64,000 nt of DNA from Denitrificimonas halotolerans (GCF_034259425.1 NZ_JAXIVU010000001.1:124001-188000), one strand, 5' to 3'; numbered from the stretch's first letter, positions 44,638 to 54,524 are shown. The notes: generated from the sequence alone by a model not told the origin. Numbers and translations: made by a program.

Positions 44638-46017
44638 TTACATTCGAGGCAGCTTACCCACCCCTGGTATCATCCCGCCAAGGCCGCGCATCATCTTGCT
44701 CATACCGCCTTTGCTGGTGAATTTTTTCATCATTTTTTGCATTTGTTTATGCTGTTTAATTAATCGTCCAACGTCCTGAACCTGAGTCCCAGACCCCTTG
44801 GCAATACGTCGGCGCCGTGATCCACTGATGATTTCAGGATCACGGCGTTCAGCTGGAGTCATCGAGTTAATAATCGACTCCATCTGCTTAAATTGCTTTT
44901 CAGCTGCGCCTTGAGCACCACCCATTTGCGCTAAATTCATGCCCCCCATCTGAGGCATTTTTTCTAGCAGGCTGCTCATGCCGCCCATTTTATTCATTTG
45001 CTGCAACTGATCACGGAAATCTTCCAGATCAAAACCCTTGCCTTTCTTAAGCTTCTTCGTCAGCTTCTCAGCTTTATCTTTATCGATCGTTTGTTCAGCT
45101 TGTTCAATCAAGCTCAGAACATCACCCATCCCTAGAATACGTGAAGCAATGCGATCAGGGTGAAACGGATCTAAAGCATCAGATTTCTCACCCATTCCTA
45201 AGAACTTAATGGGCTTACCAGTAATCGCACGTACCGACAGTGCGGCACCACCACGAGCATCACCATCCACTTTAGTCAATACCACGCCCGTCAAAGGCAG
45301 AGCATCATTAAAAGCTTTAGCTGTATTCGCTGCATCCTGCCCGGTCATGGCATCAACAACAAATAGCGTCTCAATAGGATTAATCGCAGCGTGCAATTGG
45401 CTAATTTCCGCCATCATTTCGCTATCAATAGCTAAACGACCGGCAGTATCTACCAACACCACATCAATAAATTTAAGCTTAGCTTCTTTTACCGCAGCTA
45501 GAGCAATGGCTTCAGGCTTCTGACTGATGTCAGATGGAAAGAAAGTTACGCCCACTTCATTGGCTAAAGTTTCTAACTGTTTAATCGCTGCAGGACGGTA
45601 AACGTCCGCAGATACCACCATGACACTTTTCTTCTTACGCTCTTTTAAAAAGCGCGCCAGCTTACCAACAGTGGTCGTTTTACCCGCACCTTGCAGACCA
45701 GCCATTAGAATGACTGCAGGCGGTGCTGCATTGAGAGCGAGGTCTTCGTTGGCCTCCCCCATTAAGCTTTCCAGTTCAGCCTGGACAATCTTAATAAAAG
45801 CCTGGCCTGGCGAAAGGCTACGAGATACTTCTGTACCCACAGCACGATCACGCACCGAGTTCACAAAATCTTTTACCACAGGCAAGGCCACATCGGCCTC
45901 AAGTAACGCCATGCGCACTTCACGTAAGGTGTCTTTGATATTGTCTTCGCTCAATCGAGCCTTACCAGTAACATGGCGTAGCGTTTGCGATAAGCGATCG
46001 GAAAGATTGTCGAACAT
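44638..46017 (-). CDS. ffh: Signal recognition particle GTPase
   Basis: The 459-residue protein has the N domain, the G domain (GLQGAGKTTTVGKLARFLKE, VLVDTAGRLAIDSEMM, LTKVDGDARGGAALS) and a methionine-rich M domain (MNKMGGMSSLLEKMPQMGGMN, SRRRRIAKGSGTQVQDVGRL) that binds 4.5S RNA and signal sequences. It targets membrane proteins to FtsY and SecYEG. It lies upstream of rpsP as in many gammaproteobacteria. Confidence 0.98.
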   Translation of the reverse strand: MFDNLSDRLSQTLRHVTGKARLSEDNIKDTLREVRMALLEADVALPVVKDFVNSVRDRAVGTEVSRSLSPGQAFIKIVQAELESLMGEANEDLALNAAPPAVILMAGLQGAGKTTTVGKLARFLKERKKKSVMVVSADVYRPAAIKQLETLANEVGVTFFPSDISQKPEAIALAAVKEAKLKFIDVVLVDTAGRLAIDSEMMAEISQLHAAINPIETLFVVDAMTGQDAANTAKAFNDALPLTGVVLTKVDGDARGGAALSVRAITGKPIKFLGMGEKSDALDPFHPDRIASRILGMGDVLSLIEQAEQTIDKDKAEKLTKKLKKGKGFDLEDFRDQLQQMNKMGGMSSLLEKMPQMGGMNLAQMGGAQGAAEKQFKQMESIINSMTPAERRDPEIISGSRRRRIAKGSGTQVQDVGRLIKQHKQMQKMMKKFTSKGGMSKMMRGLGGMIPGVGKLPRM

Positions 46018-46193
46018 GCAAAGTCCTCAACATGGATGCAGCAACAGCGCGCAAGTCATAGTTAACGCTGATAAATTATAAACTGTTGCAAGGCGGTTGT
46101 TACTATAATCGGTAGAGTATAACCGATCCTACGACGCTCGGCAGCGCCCCTCATCAAGTTTGATTAAATTACCTCGCCTTAAGGAAATTTTTT

Positions 46194-46796
46194 ATGTCCA
46201 GCAGCACACCGGCCCTGTTACTTGCTTCCAGTTCCATTTATCGGCGCGAACTTCTGTCACGCCTGCAATTACCCTTTACCTGTCACAGCCCGAATCTTGA
46301 CGAGTCACCACTACCCAATGAAACACCGCTCGAACTGGCACAACGCTTAGCTCTAAGTAAAGCTCGCGCTTTAGCTAAACAATATCCAGAACATCTGATC
46401 ATCGGTTCAGACCAAGTAGCCGTGCTCGACAATACTATTATCGGCAAGCCGCATCATGCCCAAGCCGCTTTTAACCAGTTACGCAGCGCCAGCGGCCGAA
46501 GCGTCAGTTTTCTAACTGCTATTGCTGTATTAGATACTCGGGCCAAAACTAAAGAAAACATCGAACAAGTTGACTGCATCCCTTTCACTGTACATTTTCG
46601 CTCATTAAGCGACGCACAAATTTGGCGTTATATTGACAAAGAGCAACCTTTCGACTGTGCAGGCAGTTTCAAATCTGAAGGGTTAGGGGTCAGCTTATTT
46701 GAAGCAACTGAAGGCACTGATGCCACGAGTTTAATAGGGTTACCACTGATACGCCTGTGCGACATGCTCAACACTTGCGGAATAAGCATTCCATGA
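46194..46796 (+). CDS. Maf-family nucleotide pyrophosphatase (YceF-like)
   Basis: The 200-residue Maf protein has the N-terminal motif LLLASSSIYRRELLSRLQLPF, the catalytic DE-type residues in SPNLDES, IIGSDQVAVLDNTIIGKP and the C-terminal GLPLIRLCDML. Sequence details (SDQVA, FDCAGSFKSEGLG) point to the YceF subgroup, which hydrolyses 7-methyl-GTP, rather than the YhdE group acting on dTTP/UTP. It is divergent from ffh. The start has AAGGAA at good distance. Confidence 0.88.
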   Translation: MSSSTPALLLASSSIYRRELLSRLQLPFTCHSPNLDESPLPNETPLELAQRLALSKARALAKQYPEHLIIGSDQVAVLDNTIIGKPHHAQAAFNQLRSASGRSVSFLTAIAVLDTRAKTKENIEQVDCIPFTVHFRSLSDAQIWRYIDKEQPFDCAGSFKSEGLGVSLFEATEGTDATSLIGLPLIRLCDMLNTCGISIP

Positions 46797-46857
46797 GCAT
46801 CTGCGCAAACACCGAGTGTAAGCCTGTCGCCAAACATCAGCTCACTCTTAACCTTAG

Positions 46858-47256
46858 TCATAGCCGAAGCGTTTTCTGCTTCAAAATATAGATCGAAGCC
46901 CCTACTGCACAAACTAACAATGCCAAGCGTGCCCACCAAAGAGGAACGAACCATAAAGAGAGTATGATACTGAACCACATCAATGTTAAAGCCCAAACTT
47001 TACCTTTGAGCGGCAAACCCTCTCCTTCCAAATAGCCACGGATCCATGGCCCCAGACGAGGGTGCAAAACAAGCCATAAGTAAAAGCGTTTAGAGCTTCG
47101 GGCAAAGCAAGCGGCAGCCAACAGCAAGAAAGGTGTTGTCGGTAAGACTGGTAAAAAAATACCCAACACACCAAGAAGCACACAAAAACAACCACAAGCA
47201 AACAGCAGATAACGTAATGTACGACTGCGAGTGATCTGCTGTTGCAGCTCACGCAT
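46858..47256 (-). CDS. YbaN-like (DUF454) inner-membrane protein
   Basis: The 132-residue protein has the DUF454 pattern: a first helix followed by GVLGIFLPVLPTTPFLLLAAACFARSSKRFYLWL, then HPRLGPWIRGYLEGEGLP, then two more helices. Family members are integral membrane proteins of unknown function. It follows the UPF0149 gene after 18 bases on the same strand. Confidence 0.88.
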   Translation of the reverse strand: MRELQQQITRSRTLRYLLFACGCFCVLLGVLGIFLPVLPTTPFLLLAAACFARSSKRFYLWLVLHPRLGPWIRGYLEGEGLPLKGKVWALTLMWFSIILSLWFVPLWWARLALLVCAVGASIYILKQKTLRL

Positions 47257-47274
47257 ACTCAGTGCCTATAAAAA

Positions 47275-47859
47275 TTAACGGCGAGGTTTCAGCAGAACCG
47301 GTTTCTCATCAGGGGCTTGACACAATAAAAACAAGGCCGTTAATACCACAGGAATTTGTGCCACCATGCTGTCCACCAATTCATCATCACGAGCGATTTC
47401 CGCAAAGTCTGGTTGCTCATCAAACAAGCCTGATGCAACCATGATAGGTAGCAATAACTCACTCACCTCATCTTCGGCGTTTTCAAACCATACCTCTTCG
47501 CGCAAGAACACCCCTTCCATAAAGCCCACGCACCAGCCTCGCAAATCAGAATCATCAGGTTCCGAGCCTAAATCCAACTCACATGGCAAATCCATATCAT
47601 CATCACTGGCAAGTTGACGCTGAATGTGGGCTTTTAACTGCAAAAGACCTGCCTCAATATCAGCTGCTTCTTCTTCGTTACGGTAACTTGGTGGCTCAGC
47701 AAATAAAGCATCGATCCACTCGTCTGCAGGCACAGCTTCAGGGCAAATCGATAGCGCAGTTAAATAGCCATGGGCGGCAATATAATCAAGCGCCTCGTCA
47801 TGCAGTTCGTCAGCATCGAGGAAAGCTTGCAGGCGGGTTTGTTGCTCAGCGAGGGACAT
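47275..47859 (-). CDS. UPF0149 (YecA/YgfB-type) protein
   Basis: The 194-residue acidic protein has the family core LTALSICPEAVPADEWIDALF, then LRGWCVGFMEGVFLREEVWFE and a C-terminal helical part. There is no C-terminal SEC-C zinc motif, so it is the short form. The function of this form is not settled. It heads a two-gene unit with the ybaN-like gene and is divergent from recQ. Confidence 0.85.
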   Translation of the reverse strand: MSLAEQQTRLQAFLDADELHDEALDYIAAHGYLTALSICPEAVPADEWIDALFAEPPSYRNEEEAADIEAGLLQLKAHIQRQLASDDDMDLPCELDLGSEPDDSDLRGWCVGFMEGVFLREEVWFENAEDEVSELLLPIMVASGLFDEQPDFAEIARDDELVDSMVAQIPVVLTALFLLCQAPDEKPVLLKPRR

Positions 47860-48015
47860 GCGCGATTACCATAATGATTAAAGTTGAAAGTTAAGTGTAG
47901 TCTAGCACTGCAGTAACAGCTAGGGATAGCTCCCCATTTTAGCAGCCTATACAGCTAAAAATTCAGCTATATACTTAATAAAGCGTATAATGCGCAGCTT
48001 GATTTGGAGAATGGC

Positions 48016-50160
48016 ATGCAAGATCAAGCGTTACAAACGCTAAAAAATGTTTTTGGCTACGATGCATTTCGTGGTCAGCAAGCAGACATCATCGGGCGCA
48101 TCTGCTCTGGAGAAGATGCTCTTGTATTGATGCCCACCGGAGGTGGTAAGTCACTTTGCTACCAACTTCCAGCACTGCTACTTGACGGTTTAACTGTAGT
48201 GGTATCACCTTTAATTGCTCTTATGCAAGACCAAGTAGCCAGTTTAGAAGAATTAGGCATCCCTGCAGCAGCATTAAACTCATCATTAAATAGCGATGAG
48301 CAACGTGATATTGCAACGCGCTTACGGCGCAATGAAATCAAACTGCTGTATTTAGCCCCCGAGCGTCTAGTGCAGCCACGTATGTTAGCGTTTTTACAAC
48401 ACCTCCCAATCAGCCTGTTTGCCATTGATGAGGCTCACTGCGTTTCCCAGTGGGGACATGACTTTCGCCCCGAGTATTTACAGCTTGGCCAGCTTGCCGA
48501 ACTTTTTCCCAAAGTACCGCGTGTTGCTCTGACAGCAACTGCCGACAAACGGACTCGAGAAGAAATCATTCAACGCTTACACTTACTCGACGCCCAGTGT
48601 TTTCTATCCAGCTTTGACCGCCCAAATATTTTTTACCGCATCGCACCTAAAGACAACCCTCGCAAACAACTCTTAGACTTCTTAGCACAACGCAAAGGTG
48701 ATGCTGGTATTGTCTATTGTTTGTCACGCAAAAGTGTTGAGTCCACTGCTGATTTTTTAAGCAGCAAAGGTTATCCAGCTCTGCCTTACCATGCAGGACT
48801 GGAAAATGATTTACGTGCATTACATCAAAAGCGCTTTCTCAATGAGGAAGGCCTAATTATGGTCGCCACTATCGCTTTTGGTATGGGCATCGATAAGTCT
48901 AACGTACGCTTTGTTGCACACCTTGATCTGCCCAAATCTTTAGAAGCCTATTACCAAGAAACCGGGCGTGCTGGGCGCGATGGTTTACCCGCAGAAGCTT
49001 GGATGGTTTATGGCCTGCAAGATGTATTAATGCTTAAACAAATGCTCAACAATTCCGAAGGGGATGAACGCCACAAGCGAGTCGAACAACACAAACTTGA
49101 GGCCATGTTAGCTTTATGTGAAGAAACTCGCTGCCGCCGTCAAGCCTTACTCGCCTACTTCGACGAAGACTTGCCCGAACCTTGCGGTCATTGCGATAAC
49201 TGTATCGATACTATTGAAACGTGGGATGCTACAGAAGCTGCACGACAGGCATTATCTGCTATTCATCGCTCTGGACAACGTTATGGTGTTGGTTATTTAA
49301 CTGATATTTTAATGGGCCGCGAAAATGACCGTGTACGCGCTTTAGGCCATCAACACCTTAGCGTCTTTGGTATTGGTAAAGCTTTAACCGAACACCAGTG
49401 GCGTTCACTATTTCGCCAATTGGTAGCTCGCAGCTTAATTGATGTTGACGTAGAAGGTTTTGGTGGCTTACGCCTTTCGGAAAACTGCCGCCCCTTACTA
49501 CGTGGTGAAACTACCCTACACCTACGTCGTGATCTCAGTCAGCAAGTCCGTCCAACACGCAGCGCCAGCCAAGCCAGCCAATTGGTTCGCGCTCACGAGC
49601 GCGATACATGGGAAGCTTTACGCACTTTACGCCGACAATTGGCCGAAGAACATAGCGTGCCACCCTATGTTATTTTCCCCGACTCCACTTTACTCGAAAT
49701 GTTGCGTAAACAACCTAAAGACTTAATTGATATGGCGCAAATCAGCGGGGTCGGTGCACGTAAACTAGAGCGCTATGGTAGACCTTTTTTAGCTGCTCTT
49801 AATCATTCAGGGTTACCTGCAACCCAATCTGTAGTCAACAACCAAGACCTACGCCACGAGTTGGTCACACTCGCACGCAGCGGGATGACGCCAGAACAGA
49901 TTGCGCAGCACATGCAATGCAGTTTAAAAAACGTGTACAGCCTCATGGCCCAAGCTATTGCGGGGAACCTTTTAAGCCTTGAGCAAGCATTGGACCTTCC
50001 AGAAGACTTACTGGGACAGATTCAAGATGCCTTTCTAGAAGGCGATGGTGAGCTACCCAGTGCAGCCAGTATTGCTGAGCAGTTTTCACCACAGGTGGAA
50101 GAAGGTGTGCTGTACTGTGTTCGCGCAGCTCTACAGGCTGAGTTTAGTAATGTAATCTAA
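48016..50160 (+). CDS. recQ: ATP-dependent DNA helicase RecQ
   Basis: The 714-residue helicase has Walker A PTGGGKSLCYQLPAL, DEAH box FAIDEAHCVSQWGHDFRPEY, motif VI QETGRAGRDGLPAE, a zinc-binding segment (CRRQALLAYF…PCGHCDNC), an RQC winged helix and an HRDC domain (about 515-590). About 100 further C-terminal residues include a second helical, HTH-like segment (LARSGMTPEQIAQHMQCSLKNVYSLM), so the protein is longer than E. coli RecQ (about 610). ATG at 48016 has GGAG in front. It unwinds DNA in recombination repair. Confidence 0.95.
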   Translation: MQDQALQTLKNVFGYDAFRGQQADIIGRICSGEDALVLMPTGGGKSLCYQLPALLLDGLTVVVSPLIALMQDQVASLEELGIPAAALNSSLNSDEQRDIATRLRRNEIKLLYLAPERLVQPRMLAFLQHLPISLFAIDEAHCVSQWGHDFRPEYLQLGQLAELFPKVPRVALTATADKRTREEIIQRLHLLDAQCFLSSFDRPNIFYRIAPKDNPRKQLLDFLAQRKGDAGIVYCLSRKSVESTADFLSSKGYPALPYHAGLENDLRALHQKRFLNEEGLIMVATIAFGMGIDKSNVRFVAHLDLPKSLEAYYQETGRAGRDGLPAEAWMVYGLQDVLMLKQMLNNSEGDERHKRVEQHKLEAMLALCEETRCRRQALLAYFDEDLPEPCGHCDNCIDTIETWDATEAARQALSAIHRSGQRYGVGYLTDILMGRENDRVRALGHQHLSVFGIGKALTEHQWRSLFRQLVARSLIDVDVEGFGGLRLSENCRPLLRGETTLHLRRDLSQQVRPTRSASQASQLVRAHERDTWEALRTLRRQLAEEHSVPPYVIFPDSTLLEMLRKQPKDLIDMAQISGVGARKLERYGRPFLAALNHSGLPATQSVVNNQDLRHELVTLARSGMTPEQIAQHMQCSLKNVYSLMAQAIAGNLLSLEQALDLPEDLLGQIQDAFLEGDGELPSAASIAEQFSPQVEEGVLYCVRAALQAEFSNVI

Positions 50161-50226
50161 GACGCTCAGCATGACAGTAGAAATACAGGTTCAACTTAAA
50201 CTGTCTTTGCAACATAAAAACAAACC

Positions 50227-51330
50227 CTACCTTTTGACAGGCTGAGCGATGATCCGCCAATCATTCGCCAAAGCGCGAACTTCCTTAATATTTAATTGCA
50301 CGGCATCAGCCATATAATCAACAGGCAGCTGCATCAAAGGTTGGGCACTAGAGCCTAGCAACATGCCTGCCATATAAATATATAGCTCATCCACCAAGCC
50401 GGCTTGCATGAAGGCGCCTGCCAACTGCGGCCCCGCCTCAATCATCAACTCATTCATGCCAAGGGCAGCGAGCTTTTGTAATAACACAGTCAAATCCACA
50501 TGGCCATTACGCTCTGGCAGCTGAATGTAATCAATACTGGCTGTATCCGTTGGCGGTGTTTGATAAGTCGCCACAAGCACAGGCCCCGCCATAAAGAAGG
50601 GGGCATCTGTCGGCACCCGTAAACGCCCATCAATCAATACCCTCAAGGGAGGACGCAACAATGCTAAATTTTTCTGTTCTGCGCTGAGCGGTAGCTCTTC
50701 AGCACGTACAGTTAATCTTGCATTATCTGTCATCACAGTGTCTGCCCCTGTAATCACAGCACTCGAACGAGCACGTAATTTTTGCACGTCCGCACGCGCA
50801 GCAACTCCAGTAATCCACTGACTTTCACCACTAGCCATAGCGACGCGTCCATCTAAACTCATCGCCAACTTTAATCGTACAAATGGCTGCCCTTGTTCCA
50901 TACGCTTTATAAAACCACAGTTTAATTGGCGAGCAGCGATACTCAATGCACCGTCTAATATATCTACTTCAATGCCTTGCGCACGCAATAATGCTGCACC
51001 CTGCCCCGCAACCTGAGGGTTAGGGTCTTGCATCGCCATCACTACTCGCTGCACTCCCGCATTGACTAACGCCTCAGCACAGGGCGGTGTTAATCCATGA
51101 TGACTACATGGTTCTAAGGTAACGTATGCTGTTGCACCCTGAGCACGCCTGCCTGCCTGCTTTAAGGCATGCACCTCAGCATGCGGCTCACCTGCTCTCC
51201 TATGCCACCCTTCACCCACAACTTGTTGGTCCAATACGATGACACAGCCTACACGTGGATTTGGATGAGTACTGTACAAACCTTGTTCGGCAAGACGTAA
51301 TGCTTGCGCCATATAAAACTGATCATTCAT
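50227..51330 (-). CDS. ribD: Riboflavin biosynthesis deaminase/reductase
   Basis: The 367-residue protein has an N-terminal deaminase domain with the zinc motif (GEPHAEVHAL and PCSHHGLTPPCAEAL) and a C-terminal reductase domain (VRLKLAMSLDGRVAMASGESQWITG, LMIEAGPQLAGAF). It carries out the second and third steps of riboflavin synthesis. The start overlaps the nrdR stop by 4 bases, so nrdR-ribD is one unit. Confidence 0.96.
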   Translation of the reverse strand: MNDQFYMAQALRLAEQGLYSTHPNPRVGCVIVLDQQVVGEGWHRRAGEPHAEVHALKQAGRRAQGATAYVTLEPCSHHGLTPPCAEALVNAGVQRVVMAMQDPNPQVAGQGAALLRAQGIEVDILDGALSIAARQLNCGFIKRMEQGQPFVRLKLAMSLDGRVAMASGESQWITGVAARADVQKLRARSSAVITGADTVMTDNARLTVRAEELPLSAEQKNLALLRPPLRVLIDGRLRVPTDAPFFMAGPVLVATYQTPPTDTASIDYIQLPERNGHVDLTVLLQKLAALGMNELMIEAGPQLAGAFMQAGLVDELYIYMAGMLLGSSAQPLMQLPVDYMADAVQLNIKEVRALANDWRIIAQPVKR

Positions 51331-51809
51331 TCTTCCTCAGCATCCTTAGCTTGTGCAGCACTACTAGCCATTAGCTCAATTTCTTTACGGAATTCATTGA
51401 GATCCTGAAAACGGCGATATACAGAAGCAAAGCGAATGTAGGCTATTTCATCGAGCTTTTTCAGCTCATTCATCACCAACTCTCCGACCACCAGTGACTG
51501 CACTTCGCGTTCGCCTTTGCCACGCAACTTACGTTTAATACGGGCTACAGCCTCCTCCAGCCGCTCAAGACTAACAGGGCGTTTCTCTAAAGCACGCAAC
51601 ATACCCGCACGCAACTTATCTTCGTCAAATGGTTGACGGCTACCATCTTGTTTAATCAAGCGCGGCAAAACGAGGTCTGCAGTTTCAAAAGTCGTAAACC
51701 GCTCTTCACAGAGTAAACACTCACGTCGACGGCGCACTTGATCGCCATTGGCCACTAAGCGCGAGTCAATAACCTTAGTATCATTGGCACCACAAAAAGG
51801 ACAATACAT
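51327..51809 (-). CDS. nrdR: Transcriptional repressor NrdR
   Basis: The 160-residue protein has an N-terminal zinc ribbon (MYCPFCGANDTKVIDSR … CLLCEERFTTFE) and an ATP-cone (about residues 49-139). NrdR represses ribonucleotide reductase genes by binding NrdR boxes when dATP is high. It is coupled to ribD by a 4-base overlap. A 181-base gap without a gene separates it from pgpA. Confidence 0.97.
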   Translation of the reverse strand: MYCPFCGANDTKVIDSRLVANGDQVRRRRECLLCEERFTTFETADLVLPRLIKQDGSRQPFDEDKLRAGMLRALEKRPVSLERLEEAVARIKRKLRGKGEREVQSLVVGELVMNELKKLDEIAYIRFASVYRRFQDLNEFRKEIELMASSAAQAKDAEEE

Positions 51810-51990
51810 TTGGACTGATCGCTTCTGTAAAAAACTAGAGACTGATAGTAGCCTATCTTGCTACTGAGAAAAACCGAACACTAATCGTAAAATCTTTGAG
51901 TTGAAGCCACTGCTATTCAGCAAGACCCACTACCTTTTGCAAAAAACCTTTAAACATACGTTTCAACATAGTTACACGGTCAAGTTATCC

Positions 51991-52482
51991 CTAGCTTAAC
52001 CCATTAAAAAATGGCAATTCAGCTTGCCATAAAATATATAACAGCGTTGCTGCAATCGCGCCAGCCAACATATCATCAAGCATAATGCCTAAGCCACCGC
52101 CAAGCCTACGGTCCAGCACTGAAATAGGCCACGGTTTGAGAATATCGAGCGCACGAAAAAGAACAAAGCCCAATACCCACCATATCCAAGTATGTGGCAA
52201 CAGGATAAGCGTCATCCAAATACCGACCATCTCATCCCAAACAATACCACCGTGATCATGCACCCCAAGGTCTTTAGCAACTCGACCACATAACCAAACC
52301 CCAAAGAGACTAGCAAACGCGATGGTGGTTATCCCTGCCCATAACGGTAACAAATACAGCAACGGTAAAACTGCAAGCCCTGCCAATGTCCCCCATGTTC
52401 CTGGAGCTTTCTTAGCCAAGCCTGAGCCAAAACCAAAAGCTATAAAGTGCCAAAAATTACTCCAAACCTGAGGTGTTCGCAT
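51991..52482 (-). CDS. pgpA: Phosphatidylglycerophosphatase A
   Basis: The 163-residue membrane protein has the PgpA motifs GSGLAKKAPGTWGTLAGL, HDHGGIVWDEMVGIW and GGLGIMLDDMLAGAIAA, with three or four helices. It removes phosphate from phosphatidylglycerophosphate. It follows thiL by 16 bases, which is the usual gene order. Confidence 0.95.
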   Translation of the reverse strand: MRTPQVWSNFWHFIAFGFGSGLAKKAPGTWGTLAGLAVLPLLYLLPLWAGITTIAFASLFGVWLCGRVAKDLGVHDHGGIVWDEMVGIWMTLILLPHTWIWWVLGFVLFRALDILKPWPISVLDRRLGGGLGIMLDDMLAGAIAATLLYILWQAELPFFNGLS

Positions 52483-52498
52483 GGGTCTTCAATCCTTA

Positions 52499-53461
52499 TT
52501 AAAAATGTTGGTAGCCACTATAAACCTGAGGTACTACCTGTCCTGCTCGATCCATTAAATGCACACCACTGCCCGCACACACTCGGCCAATCACCTGCAC
52601 CGTTGGAAACGCTTGCTGAACAGTTAATAATTGCGTGGCTGGTAAAGTAAAAGCCAACTGATAATCATCACCACCACTCAAAGCACACTGCAAAGCAGCG
52701 TCAACCCCTAACAACTGCTGAGCAGCACAAGCTACAGGCACACGCTCTTGTTCAATATGTAAAGACACGCCCGAAGCCTGTGCAATATGCCCACAGTCTG
52801 CAAGCAAACCATCAGAAATATCCAGCGCAGCATGAGCCTTACCCAAGAGAAACTGCCCCAATGCTAACTGCGGTTGAGGTGACCAATAAGCGTTCAGTAG
52901 CTGCTCAAGACTCTGCTCGGAAAGATGTTTAGAACTAATCTCCCCCAGCACCAATGGCACTGCAGCAGCGGCAGCACCTAAAGCTCCACTTACACAAAGT
53001 AAATCGCCGCTTTGCGCAGCTGATCGCACAAGTGCTTGGCATGGCAATACTGCCCCGATCACTGTGACCGTCATAGATAACGGGCCACTTGTGGTATCTC
53101 CACCGATTAAAGGAATACCACAACGTAATGCCATGGTACTTAATCCTTCGCTGAAGGCTTGCAGCCACTGGGTGCTCAGCTCCGGTAAGGTCAAAGCTAA
53201 AGTAAAGCCAATGGGGTTAGCACCCATAGCCGCTAAATCACTGGTAGCAACCGCTAGCGCACGCTGCCCGAGTAAAAATGCTGGAGCGTTTTCAGGGAAA
53301 TGAACACCACTGACAAGGGTATCTGTAGACACCGCGCAATGCTGTTCTCTAGCAATCTGCAGCAACGCGCAATCATCACCGATACCTAAAAAGATATTTT
53401 CACCGCCCTGCGCACAGGCAGAGCGAGTGAAAAACTTTTGGATTAACTCAAACTCATTCAT
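52499..53461 (-). CDS. thiL: Thiamine-monophosphate kinase
   Basis: The 320-residue PurM-like kinase has IGDDCALLQIA, the nucleotide/metal segments STDTLVSGVHFPE and LAVATSDLAAMGANPIGF, LIGGDTTSGPLSMTVTVIG and HAALDISDGLLADCGHIA. It makes thiamine pyrophosphate from thiamine monophosphate. It lies between nusB and pgpA in the riboflavin cluster. Confidence 0.96.
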   Translation of the reverse strand: MNEFELIQKFFTRSACAQGGENIFLGIGDDCALLQIAREQHCAVSTDTLVSGVHFPENAPAFLLGQRALAVATSDLAAMGANPIGFTLALTLPELSTQWLQAFSEGLSTMALRCGIPLIGGDTTSGPLSMTVTVIGAVLPCQALVRSAAQSGDLLCVSGALGAAAAAVPLVLGEISSKHLSEQSLEQLLNAYWSPQPQLALGQFLLGKAHAALDISDGLLADCGHIAQASGVSLHIEQERVPVACAAQQLLGVDAALQCALSGGDDYQLAFTLPATQLLTVQQAFPTVQVIGRVCAGSGVHLMDRAGQVVPQVYSGYQHF

Positions 53462-53497
53462 GCTACGACTCTCACCCTTGGCGAGTGCAGCCCTGCA

Positions 53498-53992
53498 TTA
53501 CTTCTTATTGAGTCTTGCGTCACGAATTTCTGCTCCGCGCAGGCGCAAAGCCAGCTTATCCAGTACGCCATTCACATATTTATGGCCATCAGTTGCACCG
53601 AAAACTTTTGCAAGCTCAATGCCTTCGTTAATAACCACACGATAAGGCACATCAATACGCGTACTCAGCTCCCAAGTTGCTAAGCGCAAAATAGCCCACT
53701 CAACAGGATCGAGCTCATCCATAGGACGATCAAGATAAGGTTCAATCAGTGCATCAATTTCACTTTTCTTACCGGGCACACCACGTAAGATTTCGTTGAA
53801 GTATGCTCCGTCAACCCCGTCAAAATCATTATCGACACGAAACTGCGCCTCAATTTCATTGAGGTTCTGCCCCGCCACATGCCATTGATACAAAGCCTGC
53901 ATCGCTAAAGTACGCGCCACACGACGCATAGCAATACGCCCTTTAGCCCGTGGCGGTGGATTATCGCGACAATCGTCGTTGTTTAAGCTCAC
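53498..53992 (-). CDS. nusB: Transcription antitermination factor NusB
   Basis: The 164-residue all-helical protein has the NusB features RRVARTLAMQALYQWHVAG near the start and YRVVINEGIELAKVFGATDGHKYVNGVLDKLA near the end. With NusE it binds boxA RNA in rRNA antitermination. Its start overlaps the ribH stop by 4 bases (ATGA). Confidence 0.96.
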   Translation of the reverse strand: MSLNNDDCRDNPPPRAKGRIAMRRVARTLAMQALYQWHVAGQNLNEIEAQFRVDNDFDGVDGAYFNEILRGVPGKKSEIDALIEPYLDRPMDELDPVEWAILRLATWELSTRIDVPYRVVINEGIELAKVFGATDGHKYVNGVLDKLALRLRGAEIRDARLNKK

Positions 53993-54465
53993 TTGGCCTC
54001 CAGCTGCGCAAGCAGGCTTACCATTTCTAGCGCTGACAGCGCTGCCTCTGTACCTTTGTTACCTGCCTTAGTCCCTGAACGCTCAATCGCTTGCTCAATG
54101 GAGTCAACAGTTAAGACTCCAAAAGCTACTGGCACACCAAATTGCATAGAGACCTGGGCTAAACCTTTAGTGCACTCACCTGAAACATACTCAAAGTGTG
54201 GCGTACCACCACGAATCACTGCACCTAAAGCAATAATTGCTGCATGCTCTTTACGCTCAGCAACTTTCTGTGCAACTAAAGGCAGCTCAAAAGCACCTGG
54301 TGCACGAATCACAGTAATGTCATCTTTGTTTACACCGTGACGTACTAATGTATCAATTGCACCCTCAACCAAACTTTCAACAACAAAGCTGTTAAAGCGG
54401 CCTACAACCAGTGCAAATGAGCCCTTAGGGGCGGTAAAGGTACCTTCGATTGTCTTTAAGGTCAT
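53989..54465 (-). CDS. ribH: 6,7-dimethyl-8-ribityllumazine synthase
   Basis: The 158-residue protein has the lumazine synthase motifs VVGRFNSFVVESLVEGAID, VIRAPGAFELPLVAQ, ALGAVIRGGTPHFEYV with catalytic His, and FGVLTVDSIEQAIERSGTKAGNKG. It joins the four-carbon product of the ribB reaction to the pyrimidine intermediate. It overlaps nusB and follows ribBX after about 60 bases. Confidence 0.97.
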   Translation of the reverse strand: MTLKTIEGTFTAPKGSFALVVGRFNSFVVESLVEGAIDTLVRHGVNKDDITVIRAPGAFELPLVAQKVAERKEHAAIIALGAVIRGGTPHFEYVSGECTKGLAQVSMQFGVPVAFGVLTVDSIEQAIERSGTKAGNKGTEAALSALEMVSLLAQLEAK

Positions 54466-54524
54466 TTTTTTAATCCTAGTAAAGAGCGAAGGAGCAGCAC
54501 GCTAAAGCCACTCCTATATAACAG

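Noticed and set aside
45209..46081. Plus-strand frames opposite ffh
   Set aside because: They are shadows of the ffh GTPase domain, which is unmistakable on the minus strand.
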